This document shows positions 55,649 through 63,645 of a stretch of 64,000 nucleotides of DNA, piece after piece. A model generated the notes under the pieces. The model made no database searches and was not told the origin of the DNA. It was given only the letters and a program-made list of their open reading frames with translations. This stretch comes from Clostridia bacterium (GTDB taxonomy: Bacteria > Bacillota > Clostridia > Christensenellales > Borkfalkiaceae): positions 20,306-84,305 of the forward strand of contig CAAFYG010000028.1 in assembly GCA_900767195.1 (NCBI GenBank), in the 5' to 3' direction. The translations under genes and the position numbers were made by a program. Each line of letters opens with the position of its first letter. Within the stretch, counting starts at the first letter, position 1.

Positions 55649-55975
55649 TTAAATACAACGATAAATTTCTTCCAGATTCATTTTCCCATATACAATTCTT
55701 ACAATTTCAATGGTTTTATTCGCCTCGTTCGCCTTATAATACAAAACGTAATTATCTATCACCACGCGGCGCACCGCTTTATCCGAAACCAACTCGTTAT
55801 TCAATGCGAGTCCCGTTTCAGGAAAAGTTCGGATTGTATCAATGTTCTCAAAAATTTTTCTTCCCAGATCCGCTGCGGCACTTTTATTACAAAGATCTTC
55901 TGCTATGTATCTAAGAATTTCTTCCAAATCTTCGGCGGCTCGCTCTGAGAATTTATACGTATATTTAAATTCCAT
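55649..55975 (-). CDS. RelE/ParE-type toxin
   Basis: A 108-aa protein: YKFSERAAEDLEEILRYIAEDL near the start, FPETGLALN, then a C-terminal RRVVIDNYVLYYKANEANKTIEIVRIVYGKMNLEEI, the strand pattern of the ParE/RelE ribonuclease or gyrase-toxin fold. Its start overlaps the antitoxin stop by 11 bases, the normal antitoxin-first arrangement. Whether it cuts mRNA or targets gyrase cannot be told by eye. Confidence 0.85.
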   Translation of the reverse strand: MEFKYTYKFSERAAEDLEEILRYIAEDLCNKSAAADLGRKIFENIDTIRTFPETGLALNNELVSDKAVRRVVIDNYVLYYKANEANKTIEIVRIVYGKMNLEEIYRCI

Positions 55976-56222
55976 ATTTTGCCGCCAACTTTGCCTTCAA
56001 AGCTTCCCCGCCTACCGTTTTTCCCGCTTCCAGATCGGCAAGTCCCTCGTTTACAAGTTTCGCCTCGTAAAGCTTTCTCATCGTTTTTTCATAATACTCG
56101 ATATCCATCACCACAAGCTTTCCGTAGCCGTTCTTCGTAACAAATACCGGTCCGTTCGCTTCTACGCATTTTCGCTCGATTTCTACCGTATTTTTCATAT
56201 CTCTCATAGGAATAATTGTCAT
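55965..56222 (-). CDS. Phd/YefM-type antitoxin
   Basis: An 85-aa protein with an N-terminal DNA-binding domain MTIIPMRDMKNTVEIERKC..GPVFVTKNGYGKLVVMDIEYYEK typical of Phd/YefM, and a C-terminal toxin-binding tail. GGGAGGGCGAAGCA precedes the ATG. Expected to repress its own promoter at 56246-56274 with the toxin. It borders the phage-like module and may stabilise it. Confidence 0.88.
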   Translation of the reverse strand: MTIIPMRDMKNTVEIERKCVEANGPVFVTKNGYGKLVVMDIEYYEKTMRKLYEAKLVNEGLADLEAGKTVGGEALKAKLAAKYGI

Positions 56223-56245
56223 TGCTTCGCCCTCCCTGTGGCTCT

Positions 56246-56274
56246 ATTATATACTATATTCAGCCGCAAGTCAA
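56246..56274 (-). promoter_or_regulatory. Promoter of the toxin-antitoxin pair
   Basis: Minus strand TTGACT (56274-56269), 17-base spacer, TATAAT (56251-56246), 24 bases before the antitoxin ATG. Close to consensus. Confidence 0.75.
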
Positions 56275-56303
56275 GAGTTTATTCAGAATTTTTAAAAATT
56301 TGC

Positions 56304-57332
56304 TTAATTGCATTTCGGCATTTGGGCGATGACTTCTTTACTGACTTCGCCGATATAACATCCTTCATCCCAACAGGTAAACCGATCGAATAACAATAAT
56401 TTCTGTTCTTCTTCGCCCATCGTACATATCACGTCCTCGTCCATTATGTCCGAAATGAAAAATTGCGGCAACCCGCGCGAATATACGATCTTTTCGCCCG
56501 ATTTCTCAATGTACTTTAAAATGTACGTTATCGCGCCGTCAAGCATAAATTCCGTTACCATATCATCGAAATCGTTTCGCCCGAACCGCTCGCGGAAATA
56601 ACTGTTTTCGTGCGTTATTTTTCGTTTATGTTCCGAAAAACTGTACCCGTTCACTTCCTTCATTTTGCCTGGCAATGTGCCGTCGGGAATATAAAACAAT
56701 CCGTGAAAATGCAATCGCTTCTTTTCGGGTGAACGTTCCCACACGCCGATATATTTCCAGCCTTTCCGATGCGAAAACAAGGCAAGCGCGTTTTTCAGTT
56801 TCTTCCGGAACGTTTCTTCCGTATGCAGCGCGCTGTCGTATGTAAACGTTACGAAGTAATTGAAATCGGCTAAATTTGCTTTTCGTACCATTCGTATCCG
56901 CCGCGCTATCAGATTTTTCTGCTTTCTCGCTATCCCCGCGTCAACGTAATATTCCGCGCTTTCTCTGTCTTTGAAATACGGCGACATCGTTTCGATTAAC
57001 ACCTTTCTTCGCACCAATTTTCTGTCCGTGTAATGCGCTTTGTACGTTTCGTTAAACAACTGCTTTTTCGTAATTCTGCGCACGGATTGAGCGTTGCCAG
57101 ACGATTTTACTTCCGTTTCTTCGGCTGCTTTCGTTTTTATGCTTTCAGCCGCTTTCGACTTTTCGCTTTTGTCGATCGCCGAAGTAGCGCAATTATTATC
57201 ATTGCTTTTCGGCTCGTTTGGGACTTCTATAAATTCCTCTTTGGGATTTCGTCTTGCCCGATACGGCTGTTCCGTATGCGGTATAGCGATGTAATGCCCG
57301 CCGTCGCTATATACTTTTGCTTTCGGATACAT
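56304..57332 (-). CDS. HUH rolling-circle replication initiator
   Basis: A 342-aa protein, start at ATG 57332 with GGAGGCGG upstream; the open frame extends further but without a start signal. Motif I is FVTFTYD (160-166), motif II the HUH pair in LHFHG (His208, His210), and motif III YILKY (270-274) with the nicking tyrosine(s). These three occur in order in single-strand-DNA phage and rolling-circle replication initiators. The N-terminal 130 residues are charged and low in complexity. It follows a hairpin-rich intergenic region, a fitting place for its nick site. It supports a filamentous-phage or rolling-circle element identity. Confidence 0.8.
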   Translation of the reverse strand: MYPKAKVYSDGGHYIAIPHTEQPYRARRNPKEEFIEVPNEPKSNDNNCATSAIDKSEKSKAAESIKTKAAEETEVKSSGNAQSVRRITKKQLFNETYKAHYTDRKLVRRKVLIETMSPYFKDRESAEYYVDAGIARKQKNLIARRIRMVRKANLADFNYFVTFTYDSALHTEETFRKKLKNALALFSHRKGWKYIGVWERSPEKKRLHFHGLFYIPDGTLPGKMKEVNGYSFSEHKRKITHENSYFRERFGRNDFDDMVTEFMLDGAITYILKYIEKSGEKIVYSRGLPQFFISDIMDEDVICTMGEEEQKLLLFDRFTCWDEGCYIGEVSKEVIAQMPKCN

Positions 57333-57628
57333 TTTTATCCGCCTCCGTAAATTTGAATTTTTACGCCGTGATTTCGCCTTGAAACGACGAATTTTTATCA
57401 CAGAAACTACGGCGTTTTTATTTCTGTTTTTTGACGATTGACAGCAGCGCGTAGCCTGTATATTATACAAGTCGGCTCGCTGACGCTCGCCGATATACAG
57501 GCTACGCGCTGCGCTTTCTCTCACTAACTTACCGACTGAAACACCCCCCGCGAAACGGGGCGATCGCGCTGAACCGCTTGCGATTCGCCCCGTGTTTTTC
57601 GCGCGGGTTGCTTTTGTTTCTTCTTGCC
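57333..57628. other. Hairpin-rich intergenic region: candidate origin / packaging signal
   Basis: No gene. An 18-bp perfect inverted repeat (57444-57461 with 57495-57512, arm GCAGCGCGTAGCCTGTAT) encloses a second stem TCGGC/GCCGA (57472-57476, 57489-57493). A further nested palindrome lies at 57555-57563/57585-57593 (ACGGGGCGA/TCGCCCCGT), flanked by outer CCCGCG/CGCGGG arms. A third pair, ACGCCGT/ACGGCGT, lies near 57365-57415. In Ff phages the intergenic region next to the replication gene holds origins and the packaging hairpin; the same layout is seen here. Confidence 0.55.
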
Positions 57629-59749
57629 CTATTTATCGCCGTATAAGCCGCCGATAAAATAACTGTGCTGTTCTTTCAATTCGTTTACGCTCGCTTTTTC
57701 CCCGGCGTATTCTTCGTAATCGTTGATCCCGATTTTCGCTTTTATCGCCAGATCGTTGAAATAATCCGAAAAACAGTCCGTGGTAAACCGCCGCGCGTAA
57801 ATCTTTCGATTACACAAAAAATACTTCTTTCTCTTCGCTTTCCCGTCCAACGTTCCGCGCTGTTTCGCAAGCGCAAGCACGCTGTACCCGTATAAATTCT
57901 TGATTTTTTCGTTATGTTTCCAAAGTTTCGCCGTAACCGTTTTCAGAATATGCACCAACAGCGTATTATCCCCGCGACGGAACCGAAAATCATCGTATAC
58001 CCGCAAAAACTTACAATACGCCTGTTCGCAAATCATTTCTTCTATCGTGTAAAAGGGCATAGCGCTTCGCTGTTCACCGGCGGACAAAATCGTAACCACT
58101 TCGGCAAGTTCGCGTGCGTCCGCACCCCAGCTTTCCGGGCGTTGCTCGTCCGCAAACACCTTGATAAACGGGAAATTATCCACCGTTGCCGAATGACGGC
58201 TCATTTTCAACCAAGAATTAAACAAATCGTTCTTCTGATTCGTTTCTTCCGCGCCTTTCTTGATTTCTTTCAATTCCAGATTGTTCCCGCGCTCTTTCCC
58301 GATTTCCGTGATCGCCACCACGCCGAACTCGAAACTGCCCGCTTTCGGATTGTTTTCTATCATTTTTCTGCCAAGCCGCAAAATATCGAAATCGAGAATA
58401 TGACTATGCCGCGACGAACGCTCCGATTCCGCGAAAAAATCCGTCAGCCACAGCGGAAAATTTCCGCCGTCTATTTTCGCGTTATCGCTTCTTATGGCAT
58501 AATTCGATACAATTAAACTGCTTTGAATCACGTAGATAAAATACGCCTGCGCGTACGTTTCTAAAACGTCGAAAATATGCGCCGTTTCCAAGCCGTCTTT
58601 ATACGTTGCGCCGTAACGTAAAACGTCGTAATTATATAATTGCCCCGTACCTGTACCGTGAATTTCGTACCTTTTCCGCTTTTTTGCTACCCACGCTTTC
58701 ACGCTCGCCAGGTTATATACGGTGTGGTGTTCCATACATTTTTTCAGCTCTTTCTCGAAACAAATCCACGGAAAATACGGAAATTTCATATCGTTTTCCC
58801 GCAAGATTTCAAGGGCTTTCTGCCGGAACATCACTTCCTGACTTAACGACATATCCGTGATAAGCGTCGTTTTTCTCATTCCCATACTACCGCACGATAA
58901 AGACACGATCGGCAATTCGTTGATAAACCCGCAATTCCGTGCTTCAAAATGCCTGAGCCGACTGACGGCTATTTTTTTACGCCATTTATTAAAAATGAGC
59001 CACGCGATTGCCCCTGTAACCTGCCAAGGAAACGCCTTGAACGGCACGCGTAAATCCGCGAACAGTTTTACCGCTTGCACGTACAACGACGGCAGATCGA
59101 ACGACACCGCAAAATAGAAATAATATGCAAAAAATTCAAGAATTATTGATATAAAATTCAAATGTGCCAGCCATAACGCCGACCAACATTTGAATATTAT
59201 CGGGTACGCCTTTAAAAACGCTATATATCCTCTTACAAAACGCTTTACGGGCTGATACGTGTATTTTGCCGCCGATTTAAAGATTTTCAGCGGCAACGTA
59301 TCGCGGTTGTGCTTCGTGTTTTCTTTCGCGTACAGCCGTTTGATTACGATTTTCAGCACCACCAGGCACGGCAAAACGATGAGTAAAATTTTGCTGAATT
59401 TACCTACACCTTGCGCAATGCGCCCGAAATATTCCCGTGCGTTTCCGCCGTTGAAAAGCAATGCAAAATACCGTTTCGCCGACTTGAAAAAGCCTTGCAT
59501 ATCTTTTGGCGCGAAAGTCGGTTTTCCCCATATTTCCGAATACTCAGCCACGGACGGCGCGGGGGAATCTCTTGCACCGAATAAGGCTTTGAAATAATAC
59601 AAAGCGCCGCCGAATAAATCGAGTATACTTTCTTTCAATCTCGCATACGACGAAGAAAACAACAAAAAGCCGAACGCCACGAACGCGCACGAGATTACCG
59701 CCGTTACGCACGCATTAACTATCGTATAAAATTTCCGTTCGTTTCGCAT
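57629..59749 (-). CDS. Membrane ATPase, inovirus pI/Zot-like or DNA-translocase-like
   Basis: A 706-aa protein with GGAGGGGG before the ATG. Four or so TM segments lie near 8-30, 120-137, 185-215 and 240-256. A cytoplasmic ATPase follows, with Walker A GSMGMRKTT (287-295), a Walker-B-like FGVVAITEIGKE near 475 and a downstream FADEQRPESWGADARELAEVV. Inovirus assembly ATPases (pI/Zot-like) combine a P-loop domain with TM segments, though usually with the ATPase first. A conjugation coupling protein is the main alternative. The neighbouring HUH initiator, small TM protein and pIII-like proteins favour the phage reading. Confidence 0.6.
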   Translation of the reverse strand: MRNERKFYTIVNACVTAVISCAFVAFGFLLFSSSYARLKESILDLFGGALYYFKALFGARDSPAPSVAEYSEIWGKPTFAPKDMQGFFKSAKRYFALLFNGGNAREYFGRIAQGVGKFSKILLIVLPCLVVLKIVIKRLYAKENTKHNRDTLPLKIFKSAAKYTYQPVKRFVRGYIAFLKAYPIIFKCWSALWLAHLNFISIILEFFAYYFYFAVSFDLPSLYVQAVKLFADLRVPFKAFPWQVTGAIAWLIFNKWRKKIAVSRLRHFEARNCGFINELPIVSLSCGSMGMRKTTLITDMSLSQEVMFRQKALEILRENDMKFPYFPWICFEKELKKCMEHHTVYNLASVKAWVAKKRKRYEIHGTGTGQLYNYDVLRYGATYKDGLETAHIFDVLETYAQAYFIYVIQSSLIVSNYAIRSDNAKIDGGNFPLWLTDFFAESERSSRHSHILDFDILRLGRKMIENNPKAGSFEFGVVAITEIGKERGNNLELKEIKKGAEETNQKNDLFNSWLKMSRHSATVDNFPFIKVFADEQRPESWGADARELAEVVTILSAGEQRSAMPFYTIEEMICEQAYCKFLRVYDDFRFRRGDNTLLVHILKTVTAKLWKHNEKIKNLYGYSVLALAKQRGTLDGKAKRKKYFLCNRKIYARRFTTDCFSDYFNDLAIKAKIGINDYEEYAGEKASVNELKEQHSYFIGGLYGDK

Positions 59750-59849
59750 CTGCCCCCTCCGTTTGCTTTGCGGTATACACTAAATATCCGCCCGTTACAA
59801 GCACGGATATCAACAATGCTACCGCTATAATTCGTTTGATTTTCTTCAT
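59715..59849 (-). CDS. Small single-TM protein (44 aa), coat- or assembly-protein candidate
   Basis: Starts at ATG 59849 after GGAGATAGCAA and ends TAA at 59715, overlapping the ATPase start by 35 bases. Composition is basic start KKIKR, one TM (IIAVALLISVLVTGGYLVY), then a short charged tail. Filamentous phages encode several proteins of this size with one TM (major and minor coat proteins). There is no clear signal-peptidase site, so a minor coat or assembly protein is more likely than the major coat protein. Function inferred from size and position. Confidence 0.6.
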   Translation of the reverse strand: MKKIKRIIAVALLISVLVTGGYLVYTAKQTEGADAKRTEILYDS

Positions 59850-59923
59850 TTGCTATCTCCGTTGGTGTTAATTTAAATTTTTTTAGAAAAAATAAAAACT
59901 TTTAATTTTACTATGATTTTTGG

Positions 59924-59977
59924 TTGTATTTTTTTAATAAATCGGCTATAATATACTTACGATTATTATACTTACGA
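59924..59977 (+). promoter_or_regulatory. Promoter with two direct-repeat operator candidates for the ATPase gene
   Basis: TTGTAT (59924-59929), 17-base spacer, TATAAT (59947-59952), immediately followed by two copies of TATACTTACGA (59952-59962 and 59967-59977, period 15). The repeats sit over the expected transcription start and could bind a repressor. The gene starts at 60000. Confidence 0.5.
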
Positions 59978-59999
59978 GTATATTTATAGAGGTTGATAT

Positions 60000-61397
60000 A
60001 TGATAGGCAGAAAAAAGGAACTTTCTCTTTTAGAAAAGTTGTATAATTCCACAAAATTCGAGTATCTGAACTTATACGGGCGAAGAAGAGTCGGCAAATC
60101 AACTTTGCTTACCGAATTTTCGTCTACCCACCATTGCATTTTTATGACGGGGCAGGAAAAGAACAATCCGCTCAATCAAAGCGATTTTACTCACGCGATT
60201 TGCGACTATTTTTCTTGTTCGTTTATTCCGGATTTTAAAGAATGGAAACCGATATTCGAGTTTTTAACAGATCTCATTTCCCGCGATACTTCGAATGAAA
60301 AAATCGTTATTATAATAGATGAATTCCCCTATATCGCCAAGGAAGATCCGTCTATCAAAAGCGCGTTGCAAACAATAATCGACCATAAATGGAAAAATAT
60401 GCCTAACGTTCTGTTGATTCTTTGCGGAAGCAGCGTATCTTTTATGGTAAATGACGTAATGGGTGCTTCTTCTCCGCTTCACGGCAGAGCCACAAGCGAA
60501 TACGAGCTTCTTCCGTTCGATTATTCTATTACCAAAGACTTTTTCCCTGCGATGTCTAACACCGACAGGATTATTTCTTATGGTATCTTAGGCGGAATTC
60601 CTTTGTATCTGCTCAGCTTTTCGGATAAATTATCGATAAAAGATAATATCGAAACGGGCATTCTATCCCCTATTTCCGTGATGAGAAGAGAGCCGATTAA
60701 CCTACTTCGTATGGAACTGCGTGAGCCGTTGTTTTACAATTCGATTCTGCTTTCCGTATCAAACGGCGCAACAAAACTCGGAGAAGTTTCTACCAAGGTT
60801 TACGAAGATTCTTCCAAGGTTTCAAAGTATATCGAAACATTAAAGGAACTGCGAATTATCACGAAATCCATTCCTTACGGCGAAAAAGATTCTTCAAAGA
60901 AAAGCATTTACACCATAAAAGACAATTATTTCAAATTCTGGTATCGTTTCATTTTTCCTAACGAAGGAAAAATCAATCTGCTCGGCGAAGAAAAAGCCGC
61001 CGAGGATATCTGTTCCTCTCTTTCGGATTATATGGGGCTTGTTTTTGAAGATATTTGCCGCGAATTTATGGTTCGCCTCGCAAAAGAAGGAAAACTTCCG
61101 TTTATTCCCGACGGATTCGGAAAATGGTGGGGAAATAACCCCGCAAAGAAGTGCCAGGATGACATCGACATCATAGGAATCGACGGGAACAAAGGAATTT
61201 TCTGCGAATGCAAATTCCGCAACGAGTTATTCGATGTTTCAGAACTGAATGACCTTTTAGACGCAAGTGCGATTTTTACGCAAATAGAAGAAAAATATTA
61301 CTACCTTTTCTCTAAAAGCGGGTTTACGAAAGCCGTAAAAGACCTCGCCCCGCAGTACAATCTTAAATTAGTTACCATAGACGATTTATTTGATTAA
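60000..61397 (+). CDS. AAA-family ATPase with C-terminal DUF234/PD-(D/E)XK-like domain
   Basis: A 465-aa protein, GAGG before the ATG. It opens MIGRKKELSLLEKLY; Walker A YGRRRVGKST near 30, Walker B IVIIIDEFPYI near 105, sensor LLILCGSS. A winged-helix region sits near 245-310. The C-terminal DUF234-type domain reads DDIDIIGIDGNKGIFCECKFRN near 395, with the D..ExK pattern of PD-(D/E)XK nucleases. Such proteins are common, poorly understood and often found on mobile or defence regions. It is antisense to the phage-like genes and splits their cluster, consistent with cargo. Confidence 0.8.
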   Translation: MIGRKKELSLLEKLYNSTKFEYLNLYGRRRVGKSTLLTEFSSTHHCIFMTGQEKNNPLNQSDFTHAICDYFSCSFIPDFKEWKPIFEFLTDLISRDTSNEKIVIIIDEFPYIAKEDPSIKSALQTIIDHKWKNMPNVLLILCGSSVSFMVNDVMGASSPLHGRATSEYELLPFDYSITKDFFPAMSNTDRIISYGILGGIPLYLLSFSDKLSIKDNIETGILSPISVMRREPINLLRMELREPLFYNSILLSVSNGATKLGEVSTKVYEDSSKVSKYIETLKELRIITKSIPYGEKDSSKKSIYTIKDNYFKFWYRFIFPNEGKINLLGEEKAAEDICSSLSDYMGLVFEDICREFMVRLAKEGKLPFIPDGFGKWWGNNPAKKCQDDIDIIGIDGNKGIFCECKFRNELFDVSELNDLLDASAIFTQIEEKYYYLFSKSGFTKAVKDLAPQYNLKLVTIDDLFD

Positions 61398-61567
61398 TCC
61401 CGCTTGCACTTACCAAGAACTGCAATGTTTCGGATCATTTTCCCGCAGTCAGGAATATGCTCTGAATAATTACGCTCATTAAAGCCTTAAGTCTGCCGAA
61501 TTTTTTATGATAATTTAAAATCAACTTTATAATTTCGTAACTTTTATTTCTGCCGCCCGATGCGTTT

Positions 61568-61588
61568 TACCGCGCCGTGCGGCTTTTT
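61568..61588 (+). terminator. Weak terminator after the ATPase gene
   Basis: CCGC-GCCGT-GCGG followed by CTTTTT on the plus strand, 170 bases past the ATPase stop and just before the convergent secreted-protein stop at 61593. The stem is short, so the call is tentative. Confidence 0.35.
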
Positions 61589-61592
61589 ATTG

Positions 61593-63038
61593 CTACCACC
61601 ATTCTTCGTCGTTCCGGTTGTTTTGAAATTCTTTTCTGACGCGCTTTTCGATTTTTCGGCGTTCGCGCTTCGTATGCAGGTTTTTGCATACGCTCGCTAT
61701 GCCCTTGAACGGCAACGAAATCACAAAAACAACTCCGTTGACTACCATCGGCAACAACGGCGCAAAAATTATCAACACTATTAAACCGAGCAAAACGTAC
61801 AGCAGTTTTTTACCGTCCGCCGATACGCAACCGCTTCCGCCGATGCCGCCCGGCTCGTTGGACGGCTCACGACCGCCCGTCTGCTTGTTGTCTATTACGC
61901 CTAAATTGTAAGTTATTCCGTCTGTAACGAATTTCAGACGCAATATCGTTACGTCGCCCACAAGCGTAGAATTTGCCGTCGTCGCGCCCGTCGTACCGCC
62001 GCTTTGCACTATGTAGTCCGTTTCCGTAAATCGGAGTACCCACTTTTTGCCTTTCAGCTCGTTTAAGGTTTCGTCCGTCAGCGTTACCGCCGATTGATCG
62101 CCACCACGACTTTTGAAGATCTTCGTTTTATTCTCGTTCCCCGTAAACTTTTCTACGCTTTCGATACGCTCCCACTTGTACGTTCCCGTAAATAACCCGT
62201 CGCCCGTATGTTCCACTTTGTCCGTGTATTTTAGATACGCGTATTTGTCCTCTTTTTCGCCGAACGTTTCCTTTTCGCCTACGAAATTTATAAACGACCA
62301 CCTGTATTTTTGTGTTGTGTAATATACGTCCGCTTCCAGAAGACTATCTATCCGCTTATCCGTATTGAACGCCACAAAATGACTGTCGCACGCGCTCGCG
62401 TACAGATTGAACCCGTTTTCGTACCGCACGAAACCAACGAATTTATCTGTAATTTCTATTGTTTCTATATCTACGCAACTCACATATTCTTTGCCGTTAA
62501 TTTTGCCGAACGTGTATTGCTTATTCACCGCAAAATTCACTTCCGTTACCGTGTTGCCGCCGCTCGCGGGGGGATCTATGCTTTCATCGAACGGGCGGTA
62601 AATCGAACTGATCACATAATACCTTGTCGGCTCGCTTTTCACCGTGAAATTTTGCACTTTGTACTTATACAGCGTGCCGCTGTTATCGATTTTTTGCAAT
62701 CGGTATGTTAAAAAGCTGATTTCGTCGTTAATCGTAGTGGAAAGATTCACGCTCGACGCCGAGTAGTTTTTTTCCTCGCCGCTCGGCTGATACACGTATA
62801 AAAACAACTCTTTTTCCGTGCTTTCCGCCACCTGTATCAACTGCAACGAATAATCCTGCCCGTTTAACGGATAATTTCCCGTCTGAAACGATTTGTCTTT
62901 CTGTAAATCCAGCAATACCCCGGAATACTCTTCCGCTTTTGCACCGAAATTGCTGATCTGTACCATTGAAAAAATGGTACAGACCGCAACCGCGAAAGCG
63001 AAAATCATTGTTAAAATCTTCTCTCTCGCCTTACTCAT
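61593..63038 (-). CDS. Secreted protein with C-terminal TM anchor, pIII/adsorption-like
   Basis: A 481-aa protein: signal peptide (ILTMIFAFAVAVCTIFSMVQ, cleavage near AKAEE), a large beta-rich extracellular part (40-385), a Gly-rich linker (GGREPSNEPGGIGGSG), two adjacent hydrophobic segments (KLLYVLLGLIVLIIFAPLLPMVVNGVVFVISL) and a basic cytoplasmic tail (HTKRERRKIEKRVRKEF). This order, including Gly-rich linker and C-terminal anchor, is that of filamentous-phage adsorption proteins (pIII), but surface proteins of conjugative elements can look alike. No sequence family recognised. Confidence 0.5.
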   Translation of the reverse strand: MSKAREKILTMIFAFAVAVCTIFSMVQISNFGAKAEEYSGVLLDLQKDKSFQTGNYPLNGQDYSLQLIQVAESTEKELFLYVYQPSGEEKNYSASSVNLSTTINDEISFLTYRLQKIDNSGTLYKYKVQNFTVKSEPTRYYVISSIYRPFDESIDPPASGGNTVTEVNFAVNKQYTFGKINGKEYVSCVDIETIEITDKFVGFVRYENGFNLYASACDSHFVAFNTDKRIDSLLEADVYYTTQKYRWSFINFVGEKETFGEKEDKYAYLKYTDKVEHTGDGLFTGTYKWERIESVEKFTGNENKTKIFKSRGGDQSAVTLTDETLNELKGKKWVLRFTETDYIVQSGGTTGATTANSTLVGDVTILRLKFVTDGITYNLGVIDNKQTGGREPSNEPGGIGGSGCVSADGKKLLYVLLGLIVLIIFAPLLPMVVNGVVFVISLPFKGIASVCKNLHTKRERRKIEKRVRKEFQNNRNDEEWW

Positions 63039-63629
63039 TTAAAACACTATCGCCTCCTTGTCTAATCTGATTCCCGATACTTTACTGCTTAAAGTAAAAT
63101 AGATTGTTACGCTTGACTTTTCGTTGTACGAACTCACCACCAGCGCGAACATATCGTTATACGCCTTTTCTTCGATGTGCGCCGTATCCAGCCCCGGATA
63201 AATCACCTGCAACACGCCCGTAAGGTTTTCTCCTTTCGGCGTTACTTTGAACGAACTTTCCGATTTTTCTATCTCAAACCCGCCCGTTAAATCCTGCATC
63301 GACTGAAACGACTTGCTTTCACCGTTTACCGTAAACGAAAAGTCTTTGCTTTTATCCACGGCGTTCGGCACAATCTTTACGTTATAGCCTTTATTCTCGT
63401 CCGTTGCGAACGAAAAGGTGTATTTCACTTCCGCCTGCATAGGCTTCACACGCGTGATTTCGTATCCGCCCGCGCTTGACATGATTTCCTTGCCGTCTAC
63501 CCTAATATAAAACGTTTTGAAATCGTCCGTGAATCCGTTCGTAAACCGCGCCGCCACGCCGACGATGATGATCACCACCAATACGATTCCGACGTATGCA
63601 AGCCAACCCGCGCTTTTTCGTTTTACCAC
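63039..63629 (-). CDS. N-terminal-TM extracytoplasmic protein of the phage-like module
   Basis: A 196-aa protein with GTG start at 63629 after GGGAGGTGAAAGAAT. One N-terminal TM (WLAYVGIVLVVIIIVGVAARF), then a beta-rich extracellular domain. The C-terminal end (VTIYFTLSSKVSGIRLDKEAIVF) resembles the end of the upstream protein (ending GVNMSQNEMEF), suggesting related Ig-like repeats. Its stop directly abuts the next ATG. Probably a virion or assembly protein; function unknown. Confidence 0.5.
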   Translation of the reverse strand: MVKRKSAGWLAYVGIVLVVIIIVGVAARFTNGFTDDFKTFYIRVDGKEIMSSAGGYEITRVKPMQAEVKYTFSFATDENKGYNVKIVPNAVDKSKDFSFTVNGESKSFQSMQDLTGGFEIEKSESSFKVTPKGENLTGVLQVIYPGLDTAHIEEKAYNDMFALVVSSYNEKSSVTIYFTLSSKVSGIRLDKEAIVF

Positions 63630-63645
63630 ATTCTTTCACCTCCCG

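Noticed and set aside
56304..57524. 406-aa version of the HUH protein starting at 57524
   Set aside because: The extra 64 residues run across the intergenic palindrome and are Arg/Ser-rich. The ATG at 57332 has GGAGGCGG at the right spacing.
57629..59749. Calling the ATPase a conjugative coupling protein outright
   Set aside because: No relaxase, VirB4 or other conjugation gene is visible and the neighbours fit a filamentous phage better. The option is kept open in the annotation.
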